This document shows positions 8,561-17,583 of a stretch of DNA of 40,072 nucleotides, in pieces. The stretch lies in assembly GCA_002327525.1 (NCBI GenBank), contig DCWG01000147.1, forward strand, positions 1-40,072, in the 5' to 3' direction. The position numbers and the translations under genes were made by a program. The stretch comes from Gammaproteobacteria bacterium UBA2168. GTDB taxonomy: Bacteria; Pseudomonadota; Gammaproteobacteria; Pseudomonadales; Azotimanducaceae. The first letter of the stretch is position 1. Each line of letters opens with the position of its first letter. A model generated the notes under the pieces. That model was not told the origin of the DNA. It worked only from the letters and a program-made list of their open reading frames with translations, and searched no databases.

Positions 8561-9553
8561 ATGAACCGATTACTGCTACTCGTCCTGCTCGCTGCGCTCG
8601 GCGGCTCCTCAGCGTACGCCGACACACCGATGAAACCCTGGGGCAAACCAAGCCTTCAGGGAACCTGGGACTTCAAGACGGCAACCCCGCTGAGTCGCCC
8701 GGACCGCTGGAAAGACAAGGAGTACCTCACCGCTGAAGAAGCCGAAAAGATTCAATCGGATATCATCGCGGGCCGCGAGGCGGCCGCCGCTCGCGAAGGT
8801 GACGTTCGCGAAGGGCTCGACGGTCAGGCCGATGTGGACGTCGGATACAACTCGGGTTTCCTCGAGCTTGCCACCGAATTCGACGGCAGCCTGCGCACCT
8901 CTCTCATCGTCGACCCGCCGGACGGCCGCATGCCGGAGATGAACGACACAGCCCGCGCACGCAACCGGCCGTACGTCGAGATGCAGGCGCTCTCGCCGGA
9001 GGGCCCCGAGATGCGCAGCCTCACCGACCGCTGCATCATCGGGTTCAACAACAACCCCATGCGCTCGGGTGCCTACAACAACATCATGCAGATAGTGCAA
9101 TCCGAGAGTCATGTGGCGATCCACGTCGAGATGGTCAACGATCACCGTGTCATTGCGACCAACGAGAGTGGTGGCAGCGTGCCTGCCAGTACGCGCTACT
9201 GGAAGGGTTTCTCCACGGGCGCCTGGGATAGCGACACGTTCGTCGTTACCACCACCAACTTCAAGCCATTCACCACCCCATATGGTACAGGCGAAAACGT
9301 CGTGATGACGGAGCGCTTCACGCGCCTCGATCAGGAAACGCTTCAGTACGAATACACCATCGACGATCCCGAAACCTTCGAGGTATCCTTCACCGCCCGC
9401 CAGCGCATGAAACGCACGGATGACGATGTCTACGAGTATGCCTGCCACGAGGGCAATTACTCGATGCCGCTGGTACTAAAGGCAGCTCGAAAGCTCGAGA
9501 AGTCCGGCGAGACCGATCCGAACTGGATGCCAAGCTGGCACAAACGACGGTAG
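8561..9553 (+). CDS. Exported protein of unknown function, paralogue of the gene at 34717
   Basis: A 330-aa protein with a clear signal peptide (LLLLVLLAALGGSSAYA). It begins with GKPSLQGTWDFKTATPLSRP, followed by LTAEEAEKIQ. Later motifs are VDPPDGRMPEM, ERCIIGFNN-like (DRCIIGFNNNP), YNNIMQIVQSESHV, WDSDTFVVTTTNF, ERFTRLDQETLQYEYTI and YEYACHEGNYSM. The gene at 34717-35838 shares this order, so the two are paralogues. ATG 8561 follows the previous stop by 10 bases and starts the signal peptide. The frame is open further upstream to 8372, but that part overlaps the preceding gene. Function is unknown; a periplasmic partner of the quinoprotein is an inference from position only. Confidence 0.72.
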   Translation: MNRLLLLVLLAALGGSSAYADTPMKPWGKPSLQGTWDFKTATPLSRPDRWKDKEYLTAEEAEKIQSDIIAGREAAAAREGDVREGLDGQADVDVGYNSGFLELATEFDGSLRTSLIVDPPDGRMPEMNDTARARNRPYVEMQALSPEGPEMRSLTDRCIIGFNNNPMRSGAYNNIMQIVQSESHVAIHVEMVNDHRVIATNESGGSVPASTRYWKGFSTGAWDSDTFVVTTTNFKPFTTPYGTGENVVMTERFTRLDQETLQYEYTIDDPETFEVSFTARQRMKRTDDDVYEYACHEGNYSMPLVLKAARKLEKSGETDPNWMPSWHKRR

Positions 9554-9615
9554 CCCTCATCGGCAAGGCAACATCGTTCGGCCAATACGCGGCCGCGTGC
9601 CTGCTCATTGGGACC

Positions 9616-11211
9616 TTGCACGCGCAAGCCGCGCCACATTTCGTCGATGTCACCCGCTCCTCGGGGCTTCACTACGTTCACACCGCTGAGCGCTCAGGTA
9701 ACTACCATCTGCCGGAGATCATGGGCGCCGGGGTGGCCTGGTTCGACTACGACAACGACGGCGATCTGGATCTCTATTTTGCGGGCTCACCGCCTCGGGG
9801 AGCAGCGTTGTTTCGTCGCAACGCAGACGGTCGTTACGAGGAGATTACCGCGACCGCGGGACTGGTCAGTCAAGGCCAGGGCATGGGCGTCGCGCTCGGC
9901 GACATTGACAATGACGGGGACCTCGATCTGTTCCTCACCCGCGTCCACCGCGACCGGCTGATGCGAAACAACGGCGACGGAACATTCACGGACACCAGTC
10001 TCGACGCAGGATTCACAGCCGCTGGCTGGTCGTCATCGGCCGCGTTTTGCGACATCGACACCGACGGATATTTGGATCTCTTCGTCGCCCGGTACGTCGT
10101 TCCCGACACACACCAGCGCTGCAGTACCGAGGGTGGTACGCCGGATTATTGTCCACCCAACGTCTACCCGAGCCTGCCCGATCGCCTGTACCAAAACCGG
10201 GGTGACGGCACGTTCACGGACATCAGCACCGAAAGCGGCATCGGCGCCTTGAGTGCGCCCGCGCTCGGCGCACTATGTCACGACCTGAATCAGGACGGAC
10301 ACGCGGATATCTTCGTCGCCAACGACGGCACCGCAAACCATCTCTGGATCAACGATGGCGAAGGTGGATTCACGGATCAGGGTGTACGACGCGGTGTTGC
10401 GACCAACCTCTTTGGCGAAGCGGAAGCCGGCATGGGCATCGCTGTGGGTGACGTGAATCACGACGAAGTGCTTGATCTTTTCCTAACCCACATCGACCGT
10501 GAATCGAATACGTTGTACGTCAGCGTGGGCGCACAGGCACGCGCCATGGCGGATGCGACTATTGCGTCCGGCCTTGGTCCTCCGGGGATGCCGTTCACCG
10601 GCTTCGGCACCGCGTTTCTCGATATCGAACATGATGGTGACCTGGACCTCGTCATCGCGAACGGGCGAGTACGCCGACCCGCCCGGGAATCGGTAGCGCA
10701 ATCGCCGCTCACGTTCCCGCAGATCTACGGCGAACAGAACCTGATCATGGAAAACTCCGGGCGGGCGCATTTTACCGTGCGCTGCGAGGGGGATGATTTC
10801 TGCCGCAATGTCGGCATCAGCCGGGGCCTCACCACCGCTGATTTCGATGCAGACGGCGACCTCGACCTGGTTGTGGCAAACGCACACGGCGCCGCCCGAC
10901 TCTACGCCAATGTGACGCGGGCAACAGGTAACTGGCTTCGCGTGCGCGCCGTGGACGGTCACCGGGACGCGATCGGGGCAACGATAAGCATGCTGAGTAC
11001 GGGCCGCACGCAGATCCGCCCGGTAACGCACTCGGCCAGCTATCTGTCGAGCCGGGAGGCGGCCGTGCACTTCGGTCTCGGTAGCGCTCCGAGCGTTGAG
11101 GCAATCGTCGTGATGTGGCCAGGCGGCCAGATAGAACAATTCGAGGCAGCCGGTATCAATCGGCAGGTGTCGGTGCGCAGAGGTCTAGGCGAGACAGCGG
11201 GATCCGAGTAA
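9616..11211 (+). CDS. CRTAC1-like FG-GAP/VCBS repeat protein with ASPIC/UnbV domain
   Basis: A protein of about 531 aa with a calcium-binding propeller. Repeats such as DYDNDGDLDLYFAG, DIDNDGDLDLFLTR, DIDTDGYLDLFVAR, DLNQDGHADIFVAN, DVNHDEVLDLFL, DIEHDGDLDLVIAN and DFDADGDLDLVVAN are spread along residues 40 to 430. The C-terminal ASPIC/UnbV domain reads NWLRVRAV, then IGATI, then VHFGLG, then VMWPGGQIEQF. It is exported. The only standard start near the homology is TTG 9616, but the frame is open upstream and encodes a signal-peptide-like stretch (FGQYAAACLLIGTLHAQA). The true start may therefore be a CTG such as 9535 or 9601. Its stop overlaps the start of the TPR gene. Confidence 0.88.
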   Translation: MHAQAAPHFVDVTRSSGLHYVHTAERSGNYHLPEIMGAGVAWFDYDNDGDLDLYFAGSPPRGAALFRRNADGRYEEITATAGLVSQGQGMGVALGDIDNDGDLDLFLTRVHRDRLMRNNGDGTFTDTSLDAGFTAAGWSSSAAFCDIDTDGYLDLFVARYVVPDTHQRCSTEGGTPDYCPPNVYPSLPDRLYQNRGDGTFTDISTESGIGALSAPALGALCHDLNQDGHADIFVANDGTANHLWINDGEGGFTDQGVRRGVATNLFGEAEAGMGIAVGDVNHDEVLDLFLTHIDRESNTLYVSVGAQARAMADATIASGLGPPGMPFTGFGTAFLDIEHDGDLDLVIANGRVRRPARESVAQSPLTFPQIYGEQNLIMENSGRAHFTVRCEGDDFCRNVGISRGLTTADFDADGDLDLVVANAHGAARLYANVTRATGNWLRVRAVDGHRDAIGATISMLSTGRTQIRPVTHSASYLSSREAAVHFGLGSAPSVEAIVVMWPGGQIEQFEAAGINRQVSVRRGLGETAGSE

Positions 11212-12809
11212 TGCGCCCCCCGGTTCAGTGCCTTTTCTACATCGCCCTGACCCTGTCCACAGCCGCGGTGGAGGCAGCCATCCCCCGGGATGCGCACCTC
11301 GAACCACAGGTTGCCGAACATATCGCCCGGGCACTTTCCGCTGTCGAGCAAACACCTGAGAGCGGTAGCGCCTGGGGCGAACTGGGAATGGTGTACCAGG
11401 CCAATGGGTTGATCGGGGATGCGCGTACGAGCTACACACAGGCCCGCCGACGTGCACCGAACGACTACCGCTGGCATCTACTCAGTGCCCTGGTGGAGGC
11501 TAAACCGCACCATGTCACGCAACGGCTCGGCGAGGCGCACGCTCGTGCACCCGACGACTACGCGCTGGTAATCTTGTACGCAGACAATCTGGTGCGGACC
11601 GGACGCTTGCTCGACTCGCGCGCTTTTTACGAGCACGCGCGGAAACTCGACCCCGGACGGGGATACGCCGACCTTGGTCTCGCGCGCCTTGACCTGTTGG
11701 ATCGATCACTCGATCAGGCGGAGGCACATCTGCAACGCGCGCTTCTCAATTCACCTCGTAACGGCGATATCCACACCCTCCTCGCTCAGGTACGACAGCG
11801 CCAGGGTAACAATCATGCGGCCGAGCAATCCGCCTGGCGCGCACGCTCGTACGGCCCGGGGCCACGGCCGCGACACCCGTTGCTGGAACGCATGCGCAAG
11901 GAAGGGGTGAGTTCCGCGCTGCTTCAGGAACGGGGCCGCGAGCTACTCGCACACGGAGACTTCGATACTGCCCGCCAATTGCTGATTCGCTCCCATGACA
12001 TCCGTCCCGGTGCCGAGACCCAGTCCGATCTTGCCCGGGTGGACCTCGCACAAGGCCGATTTCAGCAGGCCCTCACACGCTATAGGGAAGTGCTCGAACG
12101 AAAACCCAACAACGCCGACTGGCTCACCGGAGCGGCATTGGCCCTGGTACAACTCGGTAACCTGGAAGCGGCCGAGGGCCAACTGCGGGCAGCGCTCGGG
12201 CAACAGCCAGATCATGCGGATGCAAACGAGGCCATGGGTAAGGTGTGCCTTGCAGGGCACCGCCACAGGGAAGCCGCCGAGTACCTGCAGAAGACCATCG
12301 GGCTCGATCCGACCCGCTACCGGCTCTACCACCAGTTGGGAGTCGCCCTAGAAAACGCCGGGGACCCGCGAAATTCACTTGCCGCCCGCCAGAAGCTGCG
12401 CACTCTCGATCCCGTCCACGCCGCAAATCTTCGGGCGGTCGCACGCCTCCATCTGCACCTCGGAGACGTACGGGCGGCCGCCACCACCATGCGAAACCTA
12501 ATGAGCATCCACCCCGACGACGTCGACGTTGGTCTACAACTGGTGCAGCTGCTCGCCACCACCGCGGAGATCTCCTCCCCCGATGCTCGAGATGCACTCG
12601 AAATTGCAACTCACCTGTACGCCCGGCGGCGTCACGACGCACGCTTCGCCGACCTGCTGGCGGCCGCCTTTGCGGCCAATGCGCGTTTCGAGGATGCTAT
12701 TCGTCTGGGCAAGCGCGCGCTTACGCTCGCCGGTGACGATCCGGAACTGACACGCACGTTGTCGGCACATCTCGATCACTATGTCCACAGAGAGCCTTTG
12801 CGACGCTGA
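11211..12809 (+). CDS. Exported TPR-repeat protein
   Basis: A 532-aa protein with a signal peptide (CLFYIALTLSTAAVEAA) followed by about a dozen TPR-like helical pairs (for example SGSAWGELGMVYQANGLIGD, RGYADLGLARLDLLDRSLDQ, ANEAMGKVCLAGHRHREAAE). The ATG shares its A with the TAA of the CRTAC1-like gene (TAATG), which indicates translational coupling and a joint role. TPR proteins often accompany CRTAC1/ASPIC proteins and multihaem cytochromes, as scaffolds. No enzymatic domain is present. The stop is five bases from the stop of the convergent cytochrome gene. Confidence 0.85.
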   Translation: MRPPVQCLFYIALTLSTAAVEAAIPRDAHLEPQVAEHIARALSAVEQTPESGSAWGELGMVYQANGLIGDARTSYTQARRRAPNDYRWHLLSALVEAKPHHVTQRLGEAHARAPDDYALVILYADNLVRTGRLLDSRAFYEHARKLDPGRGYADLGLARLDLLDRSLDQAEAHLQRALLNSPRNGDIHTLLAQVRQRQGNNHAAEQSAWRARSYGPGPRPRHPLLERMRKEGVSSALLQERGRELLAHGDFDTARQLLIRSHDIRPGAETQSDLARVDLAQGRFQQALTRYREVLERKPNNADWLTGAALALVQLGNLEAAEGQLRAALGQQPDHADANEAMGKVCLAGHRHREAAEYLQKTIGLDPTRYRLYHQLGVALENAGDPRNSLAARQKLRTLDPVHAANLRAVARLHLHLGDVRAAATTMRNLMSIHPDDVDVGLQLVQLLATTAEISSPDARDALEIATHLYARRRHDARFADLLAAAFAANARFEDAIRLGKRALTLAGDDPELTRTLSAHLDHYVHREPLRR

Positions 12810-12814
12810 GCGCG

Positions 12815-15451
12815 TCAGGGCGCGCGCAGCTCATACACGTTCAGCGCGTTGGCGGCTCGATTCGCGGCCGGATCCAGCAAGCGTGCCGAGCGAATGGCGG
12901 ATCCCGGAGCGTTATCGTCTTCGCGGTATTTCTCGTACAGCGCGCGGTGAATGTTGGCGAGTTTTTCGTCGCCCAGATACTCGTGCACCATCGAAAGCCC
13001 GTAGTGAACAGTGCTGCCTTCCACATCCAGCGCGAGCGAGCGCTCGAAATGATGGCGTGCATCGACGAGATCCGACTCCCGGGTGTGTGTGCTCACCCCG
13101 GCCCGCTGCAACAGCGCCAGGGCCAGCTGGTTGTGAACCCGCTCATCCATGGAGAAGTCGAAGCCGCGACGCCGTGCATCGTCGAAATCCGTCGCCAGAA
13201 TTCGTCGAAATGCACGGATCGCATCGTCCAGGTTTGCACGCCGATAATCGACCAGCCCTTGAAACCACACCACCCACCAGGCGTGTGCACCCTCCTGCTG
13301 CGCGCGCACCAACGCATGCTCCGCCTCCTTCAGTCTCCCTTCCGCCAGGTGTGTGCGTGCAAGGTTCATGTGGCCTTCGCCGCGACCGAGTGCGGCCACC
13401 TCGAGAAACGCCTTTCGCGCACGCCCAAGTGCACGCCCGCCGGGTTTGCGCAAGTTACCGATGCCGTAGTCATTCCAGCGTTCCCACGCAGCCACGCCAG
13501 GAGGCGTACTCGCTGCCGGTTCACGCCTCACCGGCAGCACCAACTCGTCACTGGCTATCGTGGCTATCGGTAGCTTGCGCACACTCAAGTCGCTGAACAG
13601 CGCCAGAAAGCGGGCATCGAATTTACGGTAGCGAATGCGAGCGCGTATGCGGACCTCGCCTGCAACATCCTCGGGCACTCGCAGACGATAGGCCACGACA
13701 TCCGCGGCCCCTGGCGGCAGCTGGTGATCGTACAACTTGACGTAGGTGTCCTCGGCGTTGCGCCGGTCGATGCGGCGACCAGCCCTATCCACCAGGTAGG
13801 CATTGACGAAGTGGGCTTCATCGTCGACGAGTTGATCCTGCGCGCGCAGCGCTCCACTTTGGCCGATAACCCCCGTCCCGTCACGCGCGACCACCTCCAC
13901 CCATACCTGATTCGAATCCGCCGTGCCCTCGGTGAAAGTATGTCCGACTCTCAGATTGCGCAGCACTATCTCCACGATGTAGTTCCCACCCGGTTCGAGT
14001 ACGGGAAGTTCCGGGCGCAGCGGTGCGACCACCTTCCCCGAGGCGCTTTCCCTGAGCGCAAAGATATCTATCCTGAGTGCGTCCGCCAGATGCTCCTCGT
14101 GGGCCATGCGCACTCGTTCGGGCAAGCCGAGCAAAGCGCCGAGTGCCGTATTAGCCGCGGGGAACAGGTGGCCGCGCACGCTCGGCTGCGCCTCACCGGC
14201 GTACAGCCGAGCGGCCGGGTCGCGAGAAATCTCCAGCGGCATATGACAATCGGCACAACGCCGCACCGCCTGCTCGGGGTAGTAAAAACTCTCCACACTA
14301 TGCCCCGATACCCCGCTGAGGCGAAACGAGTCGTAATGGTTCTGGCCACGCAGCCAACGGTAGTGATTGAGTTCTTCAGGCAGGTGCACCTTGTGACACG
14401 CGCCGCAGAACTCGGCGCTGCGGTGCAGCGGTCGTAACAGCGTTGCTTTGTGCAAGTCGGGATTCGCCCGGATGAGCAGCCGGTTGATGGCGAGCGCCAA
14501 TCCGCTGTCGCTTTCGGAAAACGGATATCCGCGTGGCACCCCGAGCACGTAGTCGGCGTTTCCTCGATGGCTACCGAGGCGCTCTATGCCGTGACAGGTC
14601 AGACAGGTGATACCAGCGTGGGCGCTCGGATGCTGTTCGTCGTCGAAAAACGGATCATCGAACGCCCCGCTGACCAACGCCACGGGATCATGGCAGCCGG
14701 CGCACAGGCGCACACCCTGCTCGTTGCCGTCGCGGGCGAGGAGCTTGCGACGCGTGTTGCGCACCGTGAACCGATAGGCGGGATTGTTGAACGAAGAAAA
14801 CCGATGCGCGCTGTACTGCCATTGCGCGTGCACATCCACATGGCAGTCACCACAGAATTCATCGCGCATGAGAGCGTCGGCATCGATCAGGCCGCCGGAT
14901 GCTGTTTTGGTGAGTGCCGGGGCAAAGGGTTGGTGCGCGATCTCGGGCACGGGGGCCGTCGGCCATACTATGACGGCACTCACCAATACCACCGCCAGCA
15001 ACGTAACCACGCCGAGCACCACCCGAGCGCGGAACACGACATGGCTGCCGGCCGCATACCACAGCACCCCGAACACGGGCAGTACAACGTGCAACGTGTA
15101 TAGGGTCGTACGCCCGACCAACCCATCGGCGCTGGCGAAAATGAGCGTGTAGCCCGACGCAGCACCCGCCACCAACACCCAAAAGGACCACCTAAAGCCT
15201 CGCGAAGTGCGCTTGCCGAGCCAACGGAGCAGGACATGCAGCACCGCGAACACCAACAACGCCCCTCCCAGCACCAGATGGGAGAAGAACATCCACTGGT
15301 AGGCGGTGTTTTCCAGGAGATTGCCTGTCAGGGCCTGCAACGCGGCGACGGGTCCGAGGCACGCACCCACAACTACCGCACACCCACAGCTCGCCATCGC
15401 CAGGCGGTGTACGGCGTGCGCGATTCCCGATGGGTGCGCGCTGGCGCTCAC
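12815..15451 (-). CDS. Membrane-anchored pentahaem cytochrome c with C-terminal TPR domain
   Basis: An 878-aa protein in three parts. Residues 1-170 hold four or five membrane helices. Residues 195-405 hold five CxxCH haem c sites (Cys at 200, 250, 283, 349 and 399) in a cytochrome c554-like arrangement. The part after a beta-rich middle, from about residue 690 to the end, is TPR repeats (HMNLARTHLAEGRLKEAEHA and others). It probably moves electrons between the membrane quinone pool and periplasmic partners. The GTG start at 15451 overlaps the TGA stop of the upstream PQQ dehydrogenase (GTGA), so the two are co-translated and the dehydrogenase is the likely electron donor. The fusion of haem and TPR parts matches the separate TPR protein facing it. 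Confidence 0.88.
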   Translation of the reverse strand: MSASAHPSGIAHAVHRLAMASCGCAVVVGACLGPVAALQALTGNLLENTAYQWMFFSHLVLGGALLVFAVLHVLLRWLGKRTSRGFRWSFWVLVAGAASGYTLIFASADGLVGRTTLYTLHVVLPVFGVLWYAAGSHVVFRARVVLGVVTLLAVVLVSAVIVWPTAPVPEIAHQPFAPALTKTASGGLIDADALMRDEFCGDCHVDVHAQWQYSAHRFSSFNNPAYRFTVRNTRRKLLARDGNEQGVRLCAGCHDPVALVSGAFDDPFFDDEQHPSAHAGITCLTCHGIERLGSHRGNADYVLGVPRGYPFSESDSGLALAINRLLIRANPDLHKATLLRPLHRSAEFCGACHKVHLPEELNHYRWLRGQNHYDSFRLSGVSGHSVESFYYPEQAVRRCADCHMPLEISRDPAARLYAGEAQPSVRGHLFPAANTALGALLGLPERVRMAHEEHLADALRIDIFALRESASGKVVAPLRPELPVLEPGGNYIVEIVLRNLRVGHTFTEGTADSNQVWVEVVARDGTGVIGQSGALRAQDQLVDDEAHFVNAYLVDRAGRRIDRRNAEDTYVKLYDHQLPPGAADVVAYRLRVPEDVAGEVRIRARIRYRKFDARFLALFSDLSVRKLPIATIASDELVLPVRREPAASTPPGVAAWERWNDYGIGNLRKPGGRALGRARKAFLEVAALGRGEGHMNLARTHLAEGRLKEAEHALVRAQQEGAHAWWVVWFQGLVDYRRANLDDAIRAFRRILATDFDDARRRGFDFSMDERVHNQLALALLQRAGVSTHTRESDLVDARHHFERSLALDVEGSTVHYGLSMVHEYLGDEKLANIHRALYEKYREDDNAPGSAIRSARLLDPAANRAANALNVYELRAP

Positions 15452-17550
15452 TCCCCGCCTGGGACCTGCTTGCTATCCTCTGGCGCCACCTTCGGCAGCG
15501 CAAAGGCAAAGTACTCCGAGCCCGACGGCGGTCCCAGTCTCCCACCGCCCGCGGCAATCACCACGAACTGCCGTCCATCGACACTGTAGAGCGCGGGGGT
15601 CGAGAATCCCGCCGCGCTGAGTTCCGCTTCCCAGAGAATCTCACCGGTGTCCGAATGGTAGGCGCGAATCTTCTTGTCAGGGGTGGCCGCGATGAAGATC
15701 AGCCCGGAAGCGGTGATCACGGGACCGCCATAGCTGATGGCGCCGTATCCGAGATCCGGGTGCGACAGGAAATCGCCGAAGTTGACCTTCCAAACGATCT
15801 CTCCCGTATCGAGGTCGATGGAATTGAGCGTGCCCCACGGTGGTGCGTTACCCGGCAATCCCTCCTGATCTTTCAGATAGACGTATCCGCTGCTGAGCGC
15901 ATAACCTACTTCTTGAGTCGGTGGATCTTCCTCAGGCGGCTCCTTCGGCAGAATGTAGGCATAGATCGCTCGCATTTCGCGGTCGTCGAGACTGGCGAAT
16001 GCCGGCATGGTTCCCCGACCCTCGGTGATGATCTTCTTCACCTCCTCCATCCCAAGCCGATCCATCAGATCGTGCAACGCCGGTCCACGATCGCTGCCCT
16101 CGCGCTTCAGCCCATGGCAGGCGCCGCAGTAACTCGCATAGAGGCCATACACACTGTGGCCAATCGGAATCTCGGAAAGCGTCAACACACCGGCTTCATC
16201 GTTGCTGTTGACAATCAGACGCCGTGTGGTCGGATCGTAAGCGGATCCACCCCACTCGGCACCGCCGTCATACCACGGGTACAGCAGCACGCTACCTAGT
16301 TTCGGCGGCGCCCAGGGCCGCAGGTCCCAGTTTTGGATGAGATCCTCGATGTAGGCGCGTGCTTCCGGCGTGCGGTTGGTGATTTCGAAAGTCTGTCGAC
16401 TTATCTCTACTGCCGACACATACTGCTTCTCGGCCGGCACCTCACCGGGCAGCGTGCTCGACAGCGTATCCACTTCGAGAATGTCGTACAGCGGCTCGCC
16501 CGTATCGCGGTCGAACGCGTACAGATGACCGGTCTTCGTCGTGAGGGTGACGGCGTCTATCAGACCGCCGTTTCGCTCCATCTGAACGAGTGTGGGCGGC
16601 GACGGATTGTCCTTGTCCCAGAGATCGTGCCTCACGACCTGGTAATGCCACCGGTAGGCGCCCGTACGCGCATCAAGTGCGACTATCGAGTTTCCGAACA
16701 GATTGTCCCCCAATCGGTCGCCGCCGTAGAAGTCGGGCGTGGTGCTGCCAGTCGGTACGAACAACGTGCCCCGTCCCTCATCCAGCGTCATCCCGGACCA
16801 TGCGTTCGCCCCTCCCGCGGATTCCAGCGTGCCTTCCGCCCAGGTTTCCGAGCCAATCGCACCAGGTTCCGGTACCAGACCAAATCGCCACACCAGGCTA
16901 CCATCGAGCGCACTGAAAGCACGCACGGACCCCGGATAGGCATCCGCGCCCTCGGTCGTCGAGAAACCCAGAATAAGCATATCTTCAAAGACGACGCCCG
17001 GCACCGTCACACCGATATAGCCGCCGCGTCCGTCCGGTGTCAGGTCAAGCATTCCGCCCTCGCCAAACGTCTCGATCAGGTGGCCCGTGCCAGGGTCGAG
17101 TGCCACCAGCATCTTGCCTGCCGTGAAGAACAGCCGCCGTTCTTTGCCTTTCTGCCACCACATCATGCCGCGTTGCGCGTTGGCCGTCAGATCCAGGTCT
17201 TCGTTACGCCAGAGCTGAACCCCTGTGGCGGCGTCGAGTGCAAAGGGTATGAGTTGGGGCGACAGTGCATACAGCACTCCGTCAACCACCACCGGACTGG
17301 TATACATGAGCCCCTTCGGTTCACCCGAAGAGTACACCCAGGCGAGTTCCAGCAAACCCACATTGTTCCGGTCGATCTGCTCGAGCGGTGAATAGTGACC
17401 ACGGCCATTGTCGCCCAGGTATATTGGCCAGTCGGCGTCAGTCACCACTTCTTCGGCACTTTCCTCAGATGGTTGCCCACAACCCCATAGCAGGGTCAGT
17501 GCAAGTGTGATTGCGGCGACGTCAACTCGTCGGTTGGTCCTAACTATCAT
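15448..17550 (-). CDS. PQQ-dependent dehydrogenase with an internal cytochrome c domain
   Basis: A 700-aa periplasmic lipoprotein (lipobox LWGC near residue 24) with a PQQ propeller. It starts WPIYLGDNGRGHYSPLEQID and has the conserved active-site segment RHDLWDKDNPSPPTL. Unusually for the alcohol dehydrogenase type, the cytochrome c domain is inserted before the last propeller blades. Its haem site is C475-GA-C478-H479, with a Met ligand in GTMPAF, after which the propeller resumes (GYGAISYGGPVITASGLIF). The propeller resembles the glucose/quinate dehydrogenase branch more than the methanol branch. ATG 17550 has AAGGAA upstream. It is the first gene of a two-gene unit with the pentahaem cytochrome. 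The substrate is unknown. Confidence 0.9.
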   Translation of the reverse strand: MIVRTNRRVDVAAITLALTLLWGCGQPSEESAEEVVTDADWPIYLGDNGRGHYSPLEQIDRNNVGLLELAWVYSSGEPKGLMYTSPVVVDGVLYALSPQLIPFALDAATGVQLWRNEDLDLTANAQRGMMWWQKGKERRLFFTAGKMLVALDPGTGHLIETFGEGGMLDLTPDGRGGYIGVTVPGVVFEDMLILGFSTTEGADAYPGSVRAFSALDGSLVWRFGLVPEPGAIGSETWAEGTLESAGGANAWSGMTLDEGRGTLFVPTGSTTPDFYGGDRLGDNLFGNSIVALDARTGAYRWHYQVVRHDLWDKDNPSPPTLVQMERNGGLIDAVTLTTKTGHLYAFDRDTGEPLYDILEVDTLSSTLPGEVPAEKQYVSAVEISRQTFEITNRTPEARAYIEDLIQNWDLRPWAPPKLGSVLLYPWYDGGAEWGGSAYDPTTRRLIVNSNDEAGVLTLSEIPIGHSVYGLYASYCGACHGLKREGSDRGPALHDLMDRLGMEEVKKIITEGRGTMPAFASLDDREMRAIYAYILPKEPPEEDPPTQEVGYALSSGYVYLKDQEGLPGNAPPWGTLNSIDLDTGEIVWKVNFGDFLSHPDLGYGAISYGGPVITASGLIFIAATPDKKIRAYHSDTGEILWEAELSAAGFSTPALYSVDGRQFVVIAAGGGRLGPPSGSEYFAFALPKVAPEDSKQVPGGE

Positions 17551-17583
17551 TGGTGATTCGTTCCTTCCCTACACAGCGGCCAA

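Noticed and set aside
12800..12820. GACGC-TGAGC-GCGTC hairpin between convergent genes as a bidirectional terminator
   Set aside because: Only five pairs, overlapping both stop codons, and no U-tract on either side.
13724..14437. Plus-strand frames opposite the pentahaem cytochrome
   Set aside because: They mirror the real minus-strand gene, which has five CxxCH motifs and TPRs.
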